Assembly: GCA_014529385.2 (NCBI GenBank) | Contig: CM043963.1 | Span: 100,371,412-100,435,411, forward strand | Direction: 5' to 3' | Origin: Adiantum capillus-veneris | Taxonomy: Eukaryota > Streptophyta > Polypodiopsida > Polypodiales > Pteridaceae | Length of the DNA stretch: 64,000 nt | Shown: positions 51,586 to 64,000 of the stretch, piece by piece | How positions within the stretch are numbered: position 1 is the stretch's first letter | How the letters are laid out: the number at the start of each line of letters is the position of its first letter | Notes under the pieces: model-generated | The model's input: the letters and a program-made list of their open reading frames with translations, nothing else | Database searches by the model: none | Told to the model about the DNA's origin: nothing | Made by a program: the position numbers and the translations under genes

Positions 51586-52540
51586 TGTTGACCGCTGGGT
51601 CAACAACACAACATAACTCAAGTTTCGTACCAAAGTCTTATCTTTTGCGAGTTATGAAATGCTACGGATTATGGCTATAAACGTCATTTGTAATGAGTAG
51701 TTATTCTAGTTTCAGAAGCCGGGGTGCAATGGCACTTCCAGATTGTAAATACAAAGCCATTTGACCCTTTCAACCCCATTTTTGGTTAAACCTAAGGTAG
51801 CCTTAGTATATAAGGTACCTAGGTCATTTTGTAAGGAGGACTTTTTATCATAATCAAAACTTAGTGCTGCCGTCTACTGTGTGTGAGAGAGAAAGATAGT
51901 GAGCGTGAGCTTTATCCTCTCGCTACGCCCGGCTCGCTCAACACATTGGAGATCCGATTGCACCACGTTGTAGGCTCGAGGAGAGCTACGCGACAACACC
52001 AAGCATTCCACGCGAGACGAAGCGCATACGCCGATGCATCTACGAGCTATTTGTGGCCGTAAGTGTATCAAATGATGTCTGTTTTCCGCATGCTAGTAGT
52101 CTATAGAATCGTGGTGACATAAGCTACGCATAGGTACTCATAAATTTCAGTTTCGGGCACTTTCAAAATTCAGCTCTGTCATCCTACGCGTTTTCCGCAG
52201 ATGGGTTTAGAGTGAGGGTTTTGAGTGTAGAAGCTTAGGGACAGGTGTATCCTAGTGAGGGGATGGTGTTCCTTAAGTTTCGTACAAATCTGGAATGATT
52301 AGGTGAGTTACCTTCCGTATGTGTGTATGTGGCTAGGTGGTGTAGTTGAGAGCAGTGAGGTTCTTGATTGTGGTAAAGTTGTCCTTCCAGAGTGTTGTAT
52401 GTGTAGGATGGTCTCATCTTGACAAGCTACAGAGATTTCCTTTGTGTGCCTATCGTGTCATCTGTGTCCTCGATTGACATTATGTTGATCTAGGTAGTGT
52501 TTGCATGCACTTCATGGGTGTGTGAGTCGCCCTTCCAACA
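51586..52540 (+). mobile_element. Element C 5' LTR
   Basis: 955 bases from TGTTGACCGCTGGG to CGCCCTTCCAACA, followed at once by a PBS. TAGTATATAAGG near 51804 is a good TATA box. TCATCCTACGCGTTTTCCGC near 52185 holds a left half of the 24-bp palindrome, in the same element orientation as the half-site in element B's LTR. The partner LTR must lie beyond the right edge, so the boundary is inferred from TG...CA and the PBS only. Confidence 0.75.
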
Positions 52541-52561
52541 TTGGCGCCGTTGCTGGGGACA
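52541..52561 (+). other. Element C primer-binding site
   Basis: TTGGCGCCGTTGCTGGGGAC immediately follows the LTR, the typical plant Ty3/Gypsy arrangement. Confidence 0.85.
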
Positions 52562-55810
<3,249 letters not shown>

Positions 55811-55819
55811 TGTAAACAT

Positions 55820-57642
55820 AGACATCCTACGCGTAGGATGTCTCAAGGCGGTTCTGGAGACCAAATTTGAAAATTCTGACTGCACCAATGGGTTCAGAGG
55901 GTACGTTTTACCCTAGTACCATATTGACTTGGGTGTTTTTCCCTATTTTTGTTGACCAAACGCCAAAAGATAGAGTCAAAAAACGTAAAATTTCAGAAAA
56001 GGCTTAAATTGAGTGATTTTTGCATGGTTATCCAATTGTGAAGCATACTTGCACTTGCTGAGAGCATAAGGAAGCATCAGGGACACTTCAATCTCAAAAA
56101 ATCAGCATTAGACATCCTACGCGTAGGATGTCTACTGGGTGATCTAGGCACTTTTTTTGAAAATCTGAGGTTACCAGTGTGTTTAGAAGGTAGGTTTTAC
56201 CCTATTTTCACCTGGAAAGTGAAAATTTGACCAAATCTTGACAGGATAAGACCAAAAGATGAAAATTGCCAGACATCCTACCCAAATTGTGTCCAAGGCC
56301 TAATTTTGAGACCAAACCATAGGATGACTCCAAAGGCATGTTCTAAATGTTGTATTGAGTGCATGTGATAAATTTCATCTCATTTGGGTCAGTGAAAATT
56401 GGGTTTTAAGCAAACTTTAGTATTTTTGACTGAAAAAGGTAAGAATAGCTAGTTCTGGGGTCTTTTGATATCCAAATTAAAATCTAAGCATACCACTGGG
56501 TTACTGACATCAAGGGGAAGTTGTGGGACAATTCTGGGGTCAAAAAGGCCAAAAAGACATCCTACGCGTAGGATGTCTTCTGTGTGATTTTGGACTCTAA
56601 ACAAAATTCTGAGCATACCATAGTGATCAGCACCTTAAGGAGAGTATGTGGTTCAAATTTGGGGCAATTCTGAGCAGTTAGACATCCTACGCGTAGTATG
56701 TCTAAGGCATGATTTAGAGGCCAAATTCAAATTGTGGGCATAACAGGGTGTTGTATAGCCTTAGGCAAGCCTCCTAGGAAAATTTGGTCCAATTTGGAGT
56801 TAATTTGACTTGGAAATTCATCAGAACAGACATCAGGCTTTTGGAACAGATTCTTGATCATTTGACCAACCTATAGGTGTCAGAATCAAAAAAGTAAAAA
56901 TAGATGTGAGCTTAGCACATCAAGGGGAAGCTACAGTGCAAGTTTGAGCTGAAACAGAGCAAAAAGACATCCTACGCGTAGGATGTCTCCAGGGTTATAA
57001 AATGGTCAAAATTCTGCTTTGGCCATAAAGGGAAGTTCTAAGTGTCTCAAGGATTCCAGAACTTTTTTCAAAAGGGAATTTGGACTATTTACCAAGCAAA
57101 GACAAGAATTTACCTATTTACCAAGCAAAGACAAGAATTTGGACCTTGTTTGGCCTATTTACCAAGCAAAGACAAGAATTTGGACCTTGTTTGGCCTATT
57201 TATCAAGAAAAGACAAGAATTGTCAGACATCCTACTCTTGGAGTGCACTAGAAGCTTATGCAGCCCAAATCTTGACCTATTGGCATCCAAATGAAATTTT
57301 GAGTATACCATTGGGTTGTTGAGCACTAGGAGAATCTTGGGATCAAGTTTGGACAAAATCTGAGCAGTTAGACATCCTACACGTAGGATGTCTCCAGCTT
57401 GATTTAGGACTCCAAACCAACCTATGACCACACCACTGTGATCAGCACATCAAGGAGAAGCTGGGGTGAAAATTTCAAGTCATTCTGAGCAAAAAGACAT
57501 CCTACGCGTAGGATGTCTTAAGGCCATTTTTAGGTCCAAATGAAATTCTGAGCATACCATTGTGTTGCTGGACTTAAGGGGAGTCTCTGGACCAAATTTT
57601 GTTAAATTCTAAGCATATAGACATCCTACGCGTAGGATGTCT
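55820..57642 (+). repeat. Element C leader palindrome array (eight 24-bp palindromes)
   Basis: AGACATCCTACG + its reverse complement at 55820-55843, 56110-56133, 56555-56578, 56680-56703 (one mismatch), 56965-56988, 57370-57393 (one mismatch), 57495-57518 and 57619-57642. Half-sites lie at 56271 and 57225. Spacing falls near 125 or 285-445 bases. Intervening text is a diverged repeat (AAATTCTGAGCATACCA...GGGGAAGCTG). A 57090-57215 tandem (ATTTACCAAGCAAAGACAAG) is present as well. Confidence 0.95.
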
Positions 57643-58102
57643 CCAGGCCAGTTTTAGGGTCCAACTGTAATTTTGACCATACAAGAGTGTTCACAGTGTC
57701 ACAGAGATCCCAAATCTTTTTTTTTTTAATTGAATTTGGACTCATTTTGACCAGTCTAAACTGCATTTCACTGTTTTGGCCATAACTTTCACAAACGGTA
57801 TCGGATCGGAAAAGTTTTTATATCAAAACGTAGCCTGAGAGCGGCTCTACAGATCTTAGAGCAAAACTTGAAGTAAATGTATGCCTACGGCAACCATTTA
57901 GTTCAACTTTGAAAAAAAAAACATCTTTTAAGGTCTCAAAATACATCCGCAAGTTAGGGGTGTCTAAAAGCGACAATTTGCAAGAATTGTGAGAAAACGA
58001 TTGCGATTTTGGACATAGTTTCGACTTTTCCCTAACCAAAGAACTTGAACACAGTGGACTAAGTCTACTTGAACCAAGAAAAATCTCTTAAGCCCAGAAA
58101 TC

Positions 58103-60355
58103 ATGTCTACCCTAGATTCAGACGCAGCTTACACAAGCTTGGAGATCCCTACGATAGAGGAATATCCTCCCACAATGGATCTTCCAAACTTGCAATTGAT
58201 AAAGATCCATCTTGTTGAGAGAGTTTGGATGATTGGTCATGAGAGTGAAGGACTATATAGATACATTAACGACAATGAGGTCAATCTTTATAGGTGCTCA
58301 GATCCATACCTAGAAGAGATAACGGATTACAAGCTCTTATATGTCTACACATACGGAGTCGACTGTCAATGGAGATCTATAGTTGTCGACAAGTATGGAC
58401 GAGAATACAAAGTTGTAGAAAGCACAAATCCACAGACTGTACTAGAAAGAGGTGGATATTTGGTCAATGAAGGACCGCAAATGCCTCCACCAAACACGAG
58501 AATTCCTACAGGAATTCCAAGAAGAGAGCCACCAGGATTCCCTTCAAGAGCGATAACGAGAGAAGGATTGGGAGAGTCTCTGGTTAGACTTGTAGACAAT
58601 CGACGAGTTAGACCATCCCAAGTCCAGAAATGGGTAAACAGAAAATACTCCGGAGATAAAGATCCGAGAGATCACATAACGGCTTTTAGAAGAGTGATTA
58701 GAGCAAAGGAAGTTTCAGATTTTGCGACACAATTTGCGGGATTTGGATTGACTCTAGGAGATGATGCAGCTACATGGTTCGACTCGGTGGAAAAATGGGA
58801 TTTTGAGACCCTATATGAGTTGTTTGAGGAGTTTATTGAAGAATTCTTTCCAAAAGGCATTGCTCACAACACGGTCACACAAATCCATAGATTCAAACAG
58901 AAAGAGAATGAATCAATACGCAAAGCATCATTACGGCTCAAGAGATATGTTAAGCTCTGTCCGAAATCGGAGTTACCTACGCAAGCACGACTGATGCTGA
59001 TATTTATCCAGGGAATGAGACATGCAGGCCTTCAGAAGGATCTGCATATGATAAGGAGGATGACGCTAAACGAGTTGATCAAAGAAGCTCTTTATCTAGT
59101 GGATAACTATGAGGCATACAAAGAAAAGGACTTAAAGAGTCAAGGAGATGACACATCCTCTCAGCACAGTGTTTCACAGATAAGTGAGTCCATTTCCAAG
59201 CCAGCGGCACCTATTTATCAAGAAAATCTTATCGACGACTTGGTCAAGAGGTTGATTCCTCTTGTAAGGTCTGATTTGGGAGAGCCGAAGAGGTGTGAAA
59301 TCGAGAGAAAATGGACGAACCATACGGCGGAAGAGTGCTATTATAGCATGGAAAATGCTACGGAGAGGTATGTACAACCTGTTCCAGAAGCACCTACTCC
59401 ACCTAGATACATTACGGGGAATATGCCAGGACCAGTAGGAGTTTTAGGGCCACAGCTTGTCTTAGGACAACAACCTCCGCTGCCAGGTGCTAGAATGCAA
59501 GTAGACATGAGATACATGCCAATGATGGAAGCATCAAATAAACCAACGCCAGTACCAGCTACAATGTGGTATAGCAACCAAAGTGAGTACTACCCTTCGG
59601 AGCAACAAAATGTGAGAGCAACACGTGGAGTGGTGAGGCCGGTACAACCTCCACCTCCTGGGTTTCAGTCGAAAGAAAAAAGGTATGAAATGGACGAAAG
59701 GACATTGCGATTCATTGCAAATAGCGGCTTATCTAGGTCAAAGCTTGCTTATAACCAAGAGGAAATGCTAAAAGAATCTCCTCAACCAGAGACAGATTGT
59801 CACAAAAGTCGTGACAACCACTGGGTCAAACAATGTCCTCATACGGAGATCACTGAAGTAAATGCCTATTGTCTTGAGTGTGGCATCACTCACTTGATCC
59901 CCGATTGCCCGAAAAAACCAAACCAAATCAGGAAAATCACGACAAATGTATCAGGGATTGTTCAGCTACCTAGTAGCTCAGAAAATGACAATGTCGTACC
60001 AGTTCAAGTGTTTACGAGAGCACAAGCTCAAAAGAAAGATGATGAGAATCCAGAGACAAAGAACACGGAAAGTGACATGAGTCCAAAGACAGATGATGGA
60101 CCAAAGACAGATGCACCTAGTCAGAAAACCAAGAGCAAACGAAATAGTTGGAAAGCTCGAAAGACTAAGATGAAAGCATGCAGGGAACGAGAGCAAAAAT
60201 CCCTAGCTGAGAAGCTTACCGAAGCTGAGGAGAAGATAAAACAACATGAGGAAAAGGAGGCACCTTCTCTTACACAGATGGTTAAACCTCTAGAAGAACC
60301 ATCCACATATGAGAAACTGAGAAGTGCTAGTTCACAAGGATCTGTGTTGGCATAG
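58103..60355 (+). CDS. Element C Gag
   Basis: 750 aa from the ATG at 58103. The N-terminal module (HESEGLYRYINDNEVNLYR, IVVDKYGREYKVVES) is shared with element B. The capsid-like gag domain is at about residues 170-350 (WVNRKYSGDKDPRDHITAFR, GDDAATWFDSVEKWDF, RLKRYVKLCPKSELPTQ, ALYLVDNYEAY). A Pro/Gln-rich linker follows. Knuckles are CHKSRDNHWVKQC and CLECGITHLIPDC, the latter with C-x2-C-x3-H-x4-C spacing. A basic coil ends at TAG 60353-60355. The same frame continues to 61642. Gag should form the particle and bind RNA. It is the most intact gag of its family in the window. Confidence 0.8.
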   Translation: MSTLDSDAAYTSLEIPTIEEYPPTMDLPNLQLIKIHLVERVWMIGHESEGLYRYINDNEVNLYRCSDPYLEEITDYKLLYVYTYGVDCQWRSIVVDKYGREYKVVESTNPQTVLERGGYLVNEGPQMPPPNTRIPTGIPRREPPGFPSRAITREGLGESLVRLVDNRRVRPSQVQKWVNRKYSGDKDPRDHITAFRRVIRAKEVSDFATQFAGFGLTLGDDAATWFDSVEKWDFETLYELFEEFIEEFFPKGIAHNTVTQIHRFKQKENESIRKASLRLKRYVKLCPKSELPTQARLMLIFIQGMRHAGLQKDLHMIRRMTLNELIKEALYLVDNYEAYKEKDLKSQGDDTSSQHSVSQISESISKPAAPIYQENLIDDLVKRLIPLVRSDLGEPKRCEIERKWTNHTAEECYYSMENATERYVQPVPEAPTPPRYITGNMPGPVGVLGPQLVLGQQPPLPGARMQVDMRYMPMMEASNKPTPVPATMWYSNQSEYYPSEQQNVRATRGVVRPVQPPPPGFQSKEKRYEMDERTLRFIANSGLSRSKLAYNQEEMLKESPQPETDCHKSRDNHWVKQCPHTEITEVNAYCLECGITHLIPDCPKKPNQIRKITTNVSGIVQLPSSSENDNVVPVQVFTRAQAQKKDDENPETKNTESDMSPKTDDGPKTDAPSQKTKSKRNSWKARKTKMKACREREQKSLAEKLTEAEEKIKQHEEKEAPSLTQMVKPLEEPSTYEKLRSASSQGSVLA

Positions 60356-61642
60356 AAGGTTAATGAGACATTATATGCCCTCTTGAAAGCCTATGATGTG
60401 AGGCTAAAAAACAACCAAACCCAAGAACACAGGTGGATGACATATCCCTATGCGGAACTACAAAAGCAAAGGTTTGAAATGTGCCAAAAAATGATTCAAA
60501 CAGCCCAAGCTTTACTAGAACCACCAGTTGCAAAACCTGAGGATGTGATCCGTGTCATGCCTACACAAGTAATCCCACCAAACCAGGAACTAAAAGAGCC
60601 AGATTCTAGTCATGAGCACAAACCAAACCTCAAAGACCCAGCATTAGAACCAAGGATAGTATTGAATACCACGGATAACTCTTTCGAGGGATTTCACCAA
60701 GCTATACCTGAGGATTGTAAAGAGATAGATGGTCTTGACTAATTGTGGAAACAAGTCAGAGAGGCCAATGAAGCCGATGACCTAAGAAGACGAGTAGACA
60801 AGACTGGTGATGAACGAGGAGTGTTTCTACCACCAATAGAGGAACTTGAGACTGGATATCGAATGAATCTAGACATGCGATCGTATTGGGGCGACAAAGG
60901 ATTTGTACAATCTATGGATAGTCAACCCCATTTGCTAAGAACACTACCGTCCTACATGGGAGAGTACGAGACCAAGTCAGATGTGGTTTCAGTCCCATCA
61001 CAGAGACTGTCTCCCAACAAGGCCATCGATTCAAAGGGGCTAGTAGATATTCTATCTACCCCAGTCACGTGTACAATAATGTTAGCCGAGTTGCTCAGAA
61101 TAAGACCAAACATGTGGGCTAATGTGGGTAAATGTCTAGAGAAATTTGGTGTAAAAACCCCAATGACTCAAATCGAGGAAGGCATCAAAGAGCTTGAAAT
61201 GCCTCAACTAAATACTAGGCCAGTGCCATTAAACAAGGTAGGTGAGTATTACGAGGGAGAACAGGGAAACACCACCCTTCCTATGGAATTCAATAATGTA
61301 AAAACCATGGAAATCCTTGAAAGTGGAGCTGGTGTGGCCATTGCAACCAAAGAGGTTTGGAAAAAATGGGAAAAACCTGCCTTGATATCCACACGAATGA
61401 CCCTACAGCTTGCAAACGGACACAAGGAAAATCCCCTAGGACTGCTAGAAAAAGTACTTGTTACTTCTTGTGGCATTAAATATGAACACACTTTTGTTGT
61501 TGTTGACTTTGGCAAGAAGAACAACTATGACATCATTCTTGGAAGACCATTCATGCGACAATTGAAAATGGTCCAAGATTGGGGTTATGACCATATATAC
61601 CTGAGACATATGGAAACCATAACAAAACTTGAGGGACCATAG
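60356..61642 (+). CDS. Element C gag tail and protease (active-site Asp replaced)
   Basis: Same frame as Gag, with stops at 60353 (TAG) and 60740 (TAA). 60383-60742 matches element B's QTQEQRWMTYP segment. 60743-61642 carries WKQVREANEADD, LNTRPVPLNKVGEYYEGEQG, then the retropepsin core ILESGAGVAIATKEVWKKW and CGIKYEHTFVVVDF, YDIILGRPFMRQLKMVQDW. The catalytic Asp of DSGA is Glu (GAA at 61319-61321), while element B keeps Asp. Such a protease is expected to be inactive. The frame ends at TAG 61640-61642; the following homologous stretch is in another frame. Confidence 0.8.
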
Positions 61643-63034
61643 CTATAGGGATGTGACGAGAACACCGGTTGAGGAGTTTGATTCCGCCACAGTAGCAGGA
61701 TCAGAACTTCCAGCTTGGTTAGGTAAGCCTAAAGAATTGTGGATCTGTGGAGTTTCACAATGTGGTATCTTGAAACGTGAGGAATGTATCCTAGAGTGTG
61801 TTATAGAGGATATGGACTATATCCCATAACCATTTCCTGAAGAAGAGTTAGAGCCTTTTGGATGGGAACACATCTTGGCTACTCTGGATGTGTGCGCCGT
61901 GGAGGATGCTCCCACAACAAAGTTTTGTGATGAAAATGGCTATGATGTCGTTCCTTATTTTGCAGTGAGTGTAATCCAGGAAAATGAAGGGAACCAGAAA
62001 TCAACAAGCTCTCGACATAAGGAGAAAACAAAGAAATGTGGAGAATCAAAAGATGAAGAAGACGACGAGTTCTATCACTCTGTAGAACACTTCGAGCTTC
62101 AAGAAGATCAACGACCCGGGAATCAATGTCATCGTTACACGAATAATGTGCATCAAAAGTGGATTCCAAAGTCCTCGGTGAAGACACAGCCACCACAAGC
62201 ATCCTCATACATGGCTCCTAATAAGGATGCAAAGACTCAGCTAGGAGGAATACGACCAGAGCAATGAGCTAACAATGCTCTAATCAATGGGCTAGAAAAG
62301 TCCTCCAAGAAACTACCACCCACGAGAAAACAGACAGTAACTTTCCACTACCAGCCAAAAAATCAAGGGAAAGTACAAGAAGTCAACGTTGCTAAGGATA
62401 GTAGCGATAGTGATGAATCTTACGACATCCCCTATCATCAACTCAGGCCATCACTATCACCAACCCCTTCAGCAACAACCATGACAGGTCAAAAGAACAG
62501 GACAACAAGTCAAAGCCAAAAAGCTCGACAAATCTGGATACCAAAAAGCCAGATCGGCCAAAAACAGATATGGATCAAGAAGACAAAGATCTCTAATGAC
62601 AAATCACAAGATCCAACACCAAAACAAAAACAAGGAAAGCATGCACGAACGGGTAAGAATATCACAAAGTTGCAAGCTTTCACAACTCAGGTTTGGGCTC
62701 CATAGAAGTTGATTCAAGCACAAAAAGTCAGGAATTCATTTGGATTCCAAAACAACCACAGTATCAACTTTCAAAGTCTAAATCCCGTCCCCAACCAAGC
62801 GTACAAGGGTTGAAGCAAAGACCACTGTTGACTCACACAACAAAAAGGTGGATCCCAAAGAAATCTCTTCAAACACAAACGAAACACGGGCAAGTATGGG
62901 TTCCCAAACGAGAGCCAGCAACAAAACAGCCAATAATCGCAAAGAAATGGGTCCCAAAGAAGAACAACAAAACTGTTCTGAGTGCATCGCCGCTTGAATT
63001 CTTACAATTCTTCCTACGATTACAGTACAGTTAG
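61643..63034 (+). pseudogene. Element C post-protease region with W(I/V)PK repeats, RT and integrase absent
   Basis: From 61629 a second frame reads HSYRDVTRTPVEEFDS, WLGKPKELWICGVSQCG, then (after TAA 61827) DENGYDVVPYFAVSVIQENE and an acidic EEDDEFYHSVEHFEL, matching element B's linker before RT. Directly after that come W(I/V)PK repeats: KWIPKSSV, QIWIPKSQ, IWIKKTK, FIWIPKQP, RWIPKKSL, QVWVPKRE and KWVPKKN, to 63034 with one frameshift near 62700. In elements B and D such repeats follow PR2, so RT, RNase H, integrase and PR2 appear deleted here. Confidence 0.7.
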
Positions 63035-64000
63035 AAGAGAGCAAGTCACTTCAATCAAGCAACGATACAGGAGCTTCAAATACCATTACATTGCTTAGAA
63101 TAGGAAGCCTCGCCAACAAATTCCAATAAGAAAATTGCTTATACCCACATCTTGCACAACATAAATCTTTTCCATGCATTGACTGCGTGTGCATAATAGG
63201 GCTACATTACAAGGCCTGCATCGGCACAACTTTTAATTGCCCAAGCACAACACATACCCTTTACGATACCCTGTCGTAAAGGATGACTCCAAATAGGAAG
63301 GGGAGAGGCATTATGAATGCGGACCTAACATTATGACTATTAGAGGGCAATGTTTTGTGAGATGCATTGAATTTTTGCATTTTATTGTGATAATTTTTTG
63401 ACAAAATTTAGAGTATATGCCCTCATAGTAGTGTTACAGAGGAGTAGGGGGACAAAATCCATATATGAGCCCCTAGGGACATGTGTATAGTGTACATAGC
63501 ATTTAGATTTCTATTTGAATGATTTTTCTTTTGTTGAGTTGTTTTAAGATTTTCTTTGTTTATTATTAAGAAAAAAATAAAAAAATCCATAATCCACATG
63601 AAGGAAAGACTGACGAGAGGCTTGAGCACTACAAAGAAATGAAGGTACAGGAAAATGATGAAACTTCACGAAGTATGTCTCAACAGCCACTACAACAGCG
63701 GAAGAACTTGTCACAAAGCAGTGTCATCATGCAACCGACAAGTCATACAAGTCAGAGTCGAGTAGCTAAGCCACAAAATGAGTGAGGTGTTAGTCCCAAA
63801 GCTTCAAGTAATATTCTCTGTGGTCTAAGCGTCTTAGCTATTCTAAGTACTGCTCAAGCTGGAAGAGTTGAGCATATTTACGTTGTGTCGCTCATGCTGG
63901 TATAGGTGAGCAAAAGAGTCGAAGTCTAAGTACTTAAGTCTGGTGAAGTGAAGGAGAAGGTCCAAAAGACACTCATGTACTGAGCACAGTGAGATACGAG
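63035..64000. other. Element C 3' region, non-coding
   Basis: No gene seen. AGGAAGGGGAGAGGCATTATG near 63296 resembles the internal polypurine tract of element D, but the sequence after it is not an LTR start I can match to 51586. The 3' LTR, if present, lies past the window edge. Confidence 0.5.

Noticed and set aside
61600-61660. Programmed frameshift between protease and the next segment of element C
   Set aside because: No classic slippery heptamer plus downstream structure is visible, and the downstream frame has its own stops; indel decay is more likely.
63290-63320. 3' end (PPT/LTR junction) of element C
   Set aside because: The purine run AGGAAGGGGAGAGG is followed by CATTATG, which does not match the start of the 51586 LTR.

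Overview
This is nuclear DNA of a plant-like eukaryote with a large, repeat-rich genome. The evidence is GT-AG introns, plant-style Ty3/Gypsy polyproteins, plant-type LTR/PBS junctions (TTGGCGCCGTTGC...) and dense nested LTR retrotransposons. A fern or other non-flowering land plant is my guess; the sequence alone does not prove it. I see no rRNA, tRNA or CRISPR array. Nearly all coding sequence belongs to mobile elements.

Layout. (1) 1-3401, + strand: an intron-containing gene with a RING-like Cys/His cluster, then an FCP1/SCP-like HAD phosphatase. (2) 3911-8777, - strand: a decayed DDE-type DNA transposase whose 2.25 kb intron is filled with CCACTT...AAGTGG palindromes. (3) 9.4-15.4 kb and 45.5-46.6 kb: element A, a gag-protease Ty3-type retroelement on the - strand, split by element B. 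(4) 15432-45493: element B, a 30 kb - strand LTR retroelement flanked by the 5-bp duplication GCGAT. (5) 25301-38782: element D, a younger + strand Ty3 element nested in B's protease gene, flanked by the duplication AACCC. A roughly 380-bp fold-back element also sits in B's integrase. (6) 46.6-51.5 kb: old transposon debris, including a decayed reading frame that ends in a histone H3 fold. (7) 51586 to the right edge: element C, an LTR, PBS, long microsatellite-rich leader, gag-protease and W(I/V)PK tail, with no reverse transcriptase or integrase.

The most unusual signals are these. Retroelement leaders carry dispersed short perfect palindromes. Elements B and C share a 24-bp one (AGACATCCTACG plus its reverse complement), also present as a half-site in their LTRs. 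The related element A carries a different 20-bp one (ACATGGATCG plus reverse complement) in the same leader position. Elements B and D each encode a second retropepsin-like domain downstream of integrase, followed by W(I/V)PK repeats. A histone H3 fold is fused to a long charged N-terminal region. Many genes keep one open frame over kilobases, interrupted only by stops that a C-to-T change could have made, which suggests decay by methylcytosine deamination.

How the parts relate: B and D have full gag-PR-RT-RNase H-IN sets and would have been autonomous. A and C are gag-PR derivatives that would need proteins supplied in trans. All four look inactive now, although D is recent (LTRs differ at about eight sites by eye).
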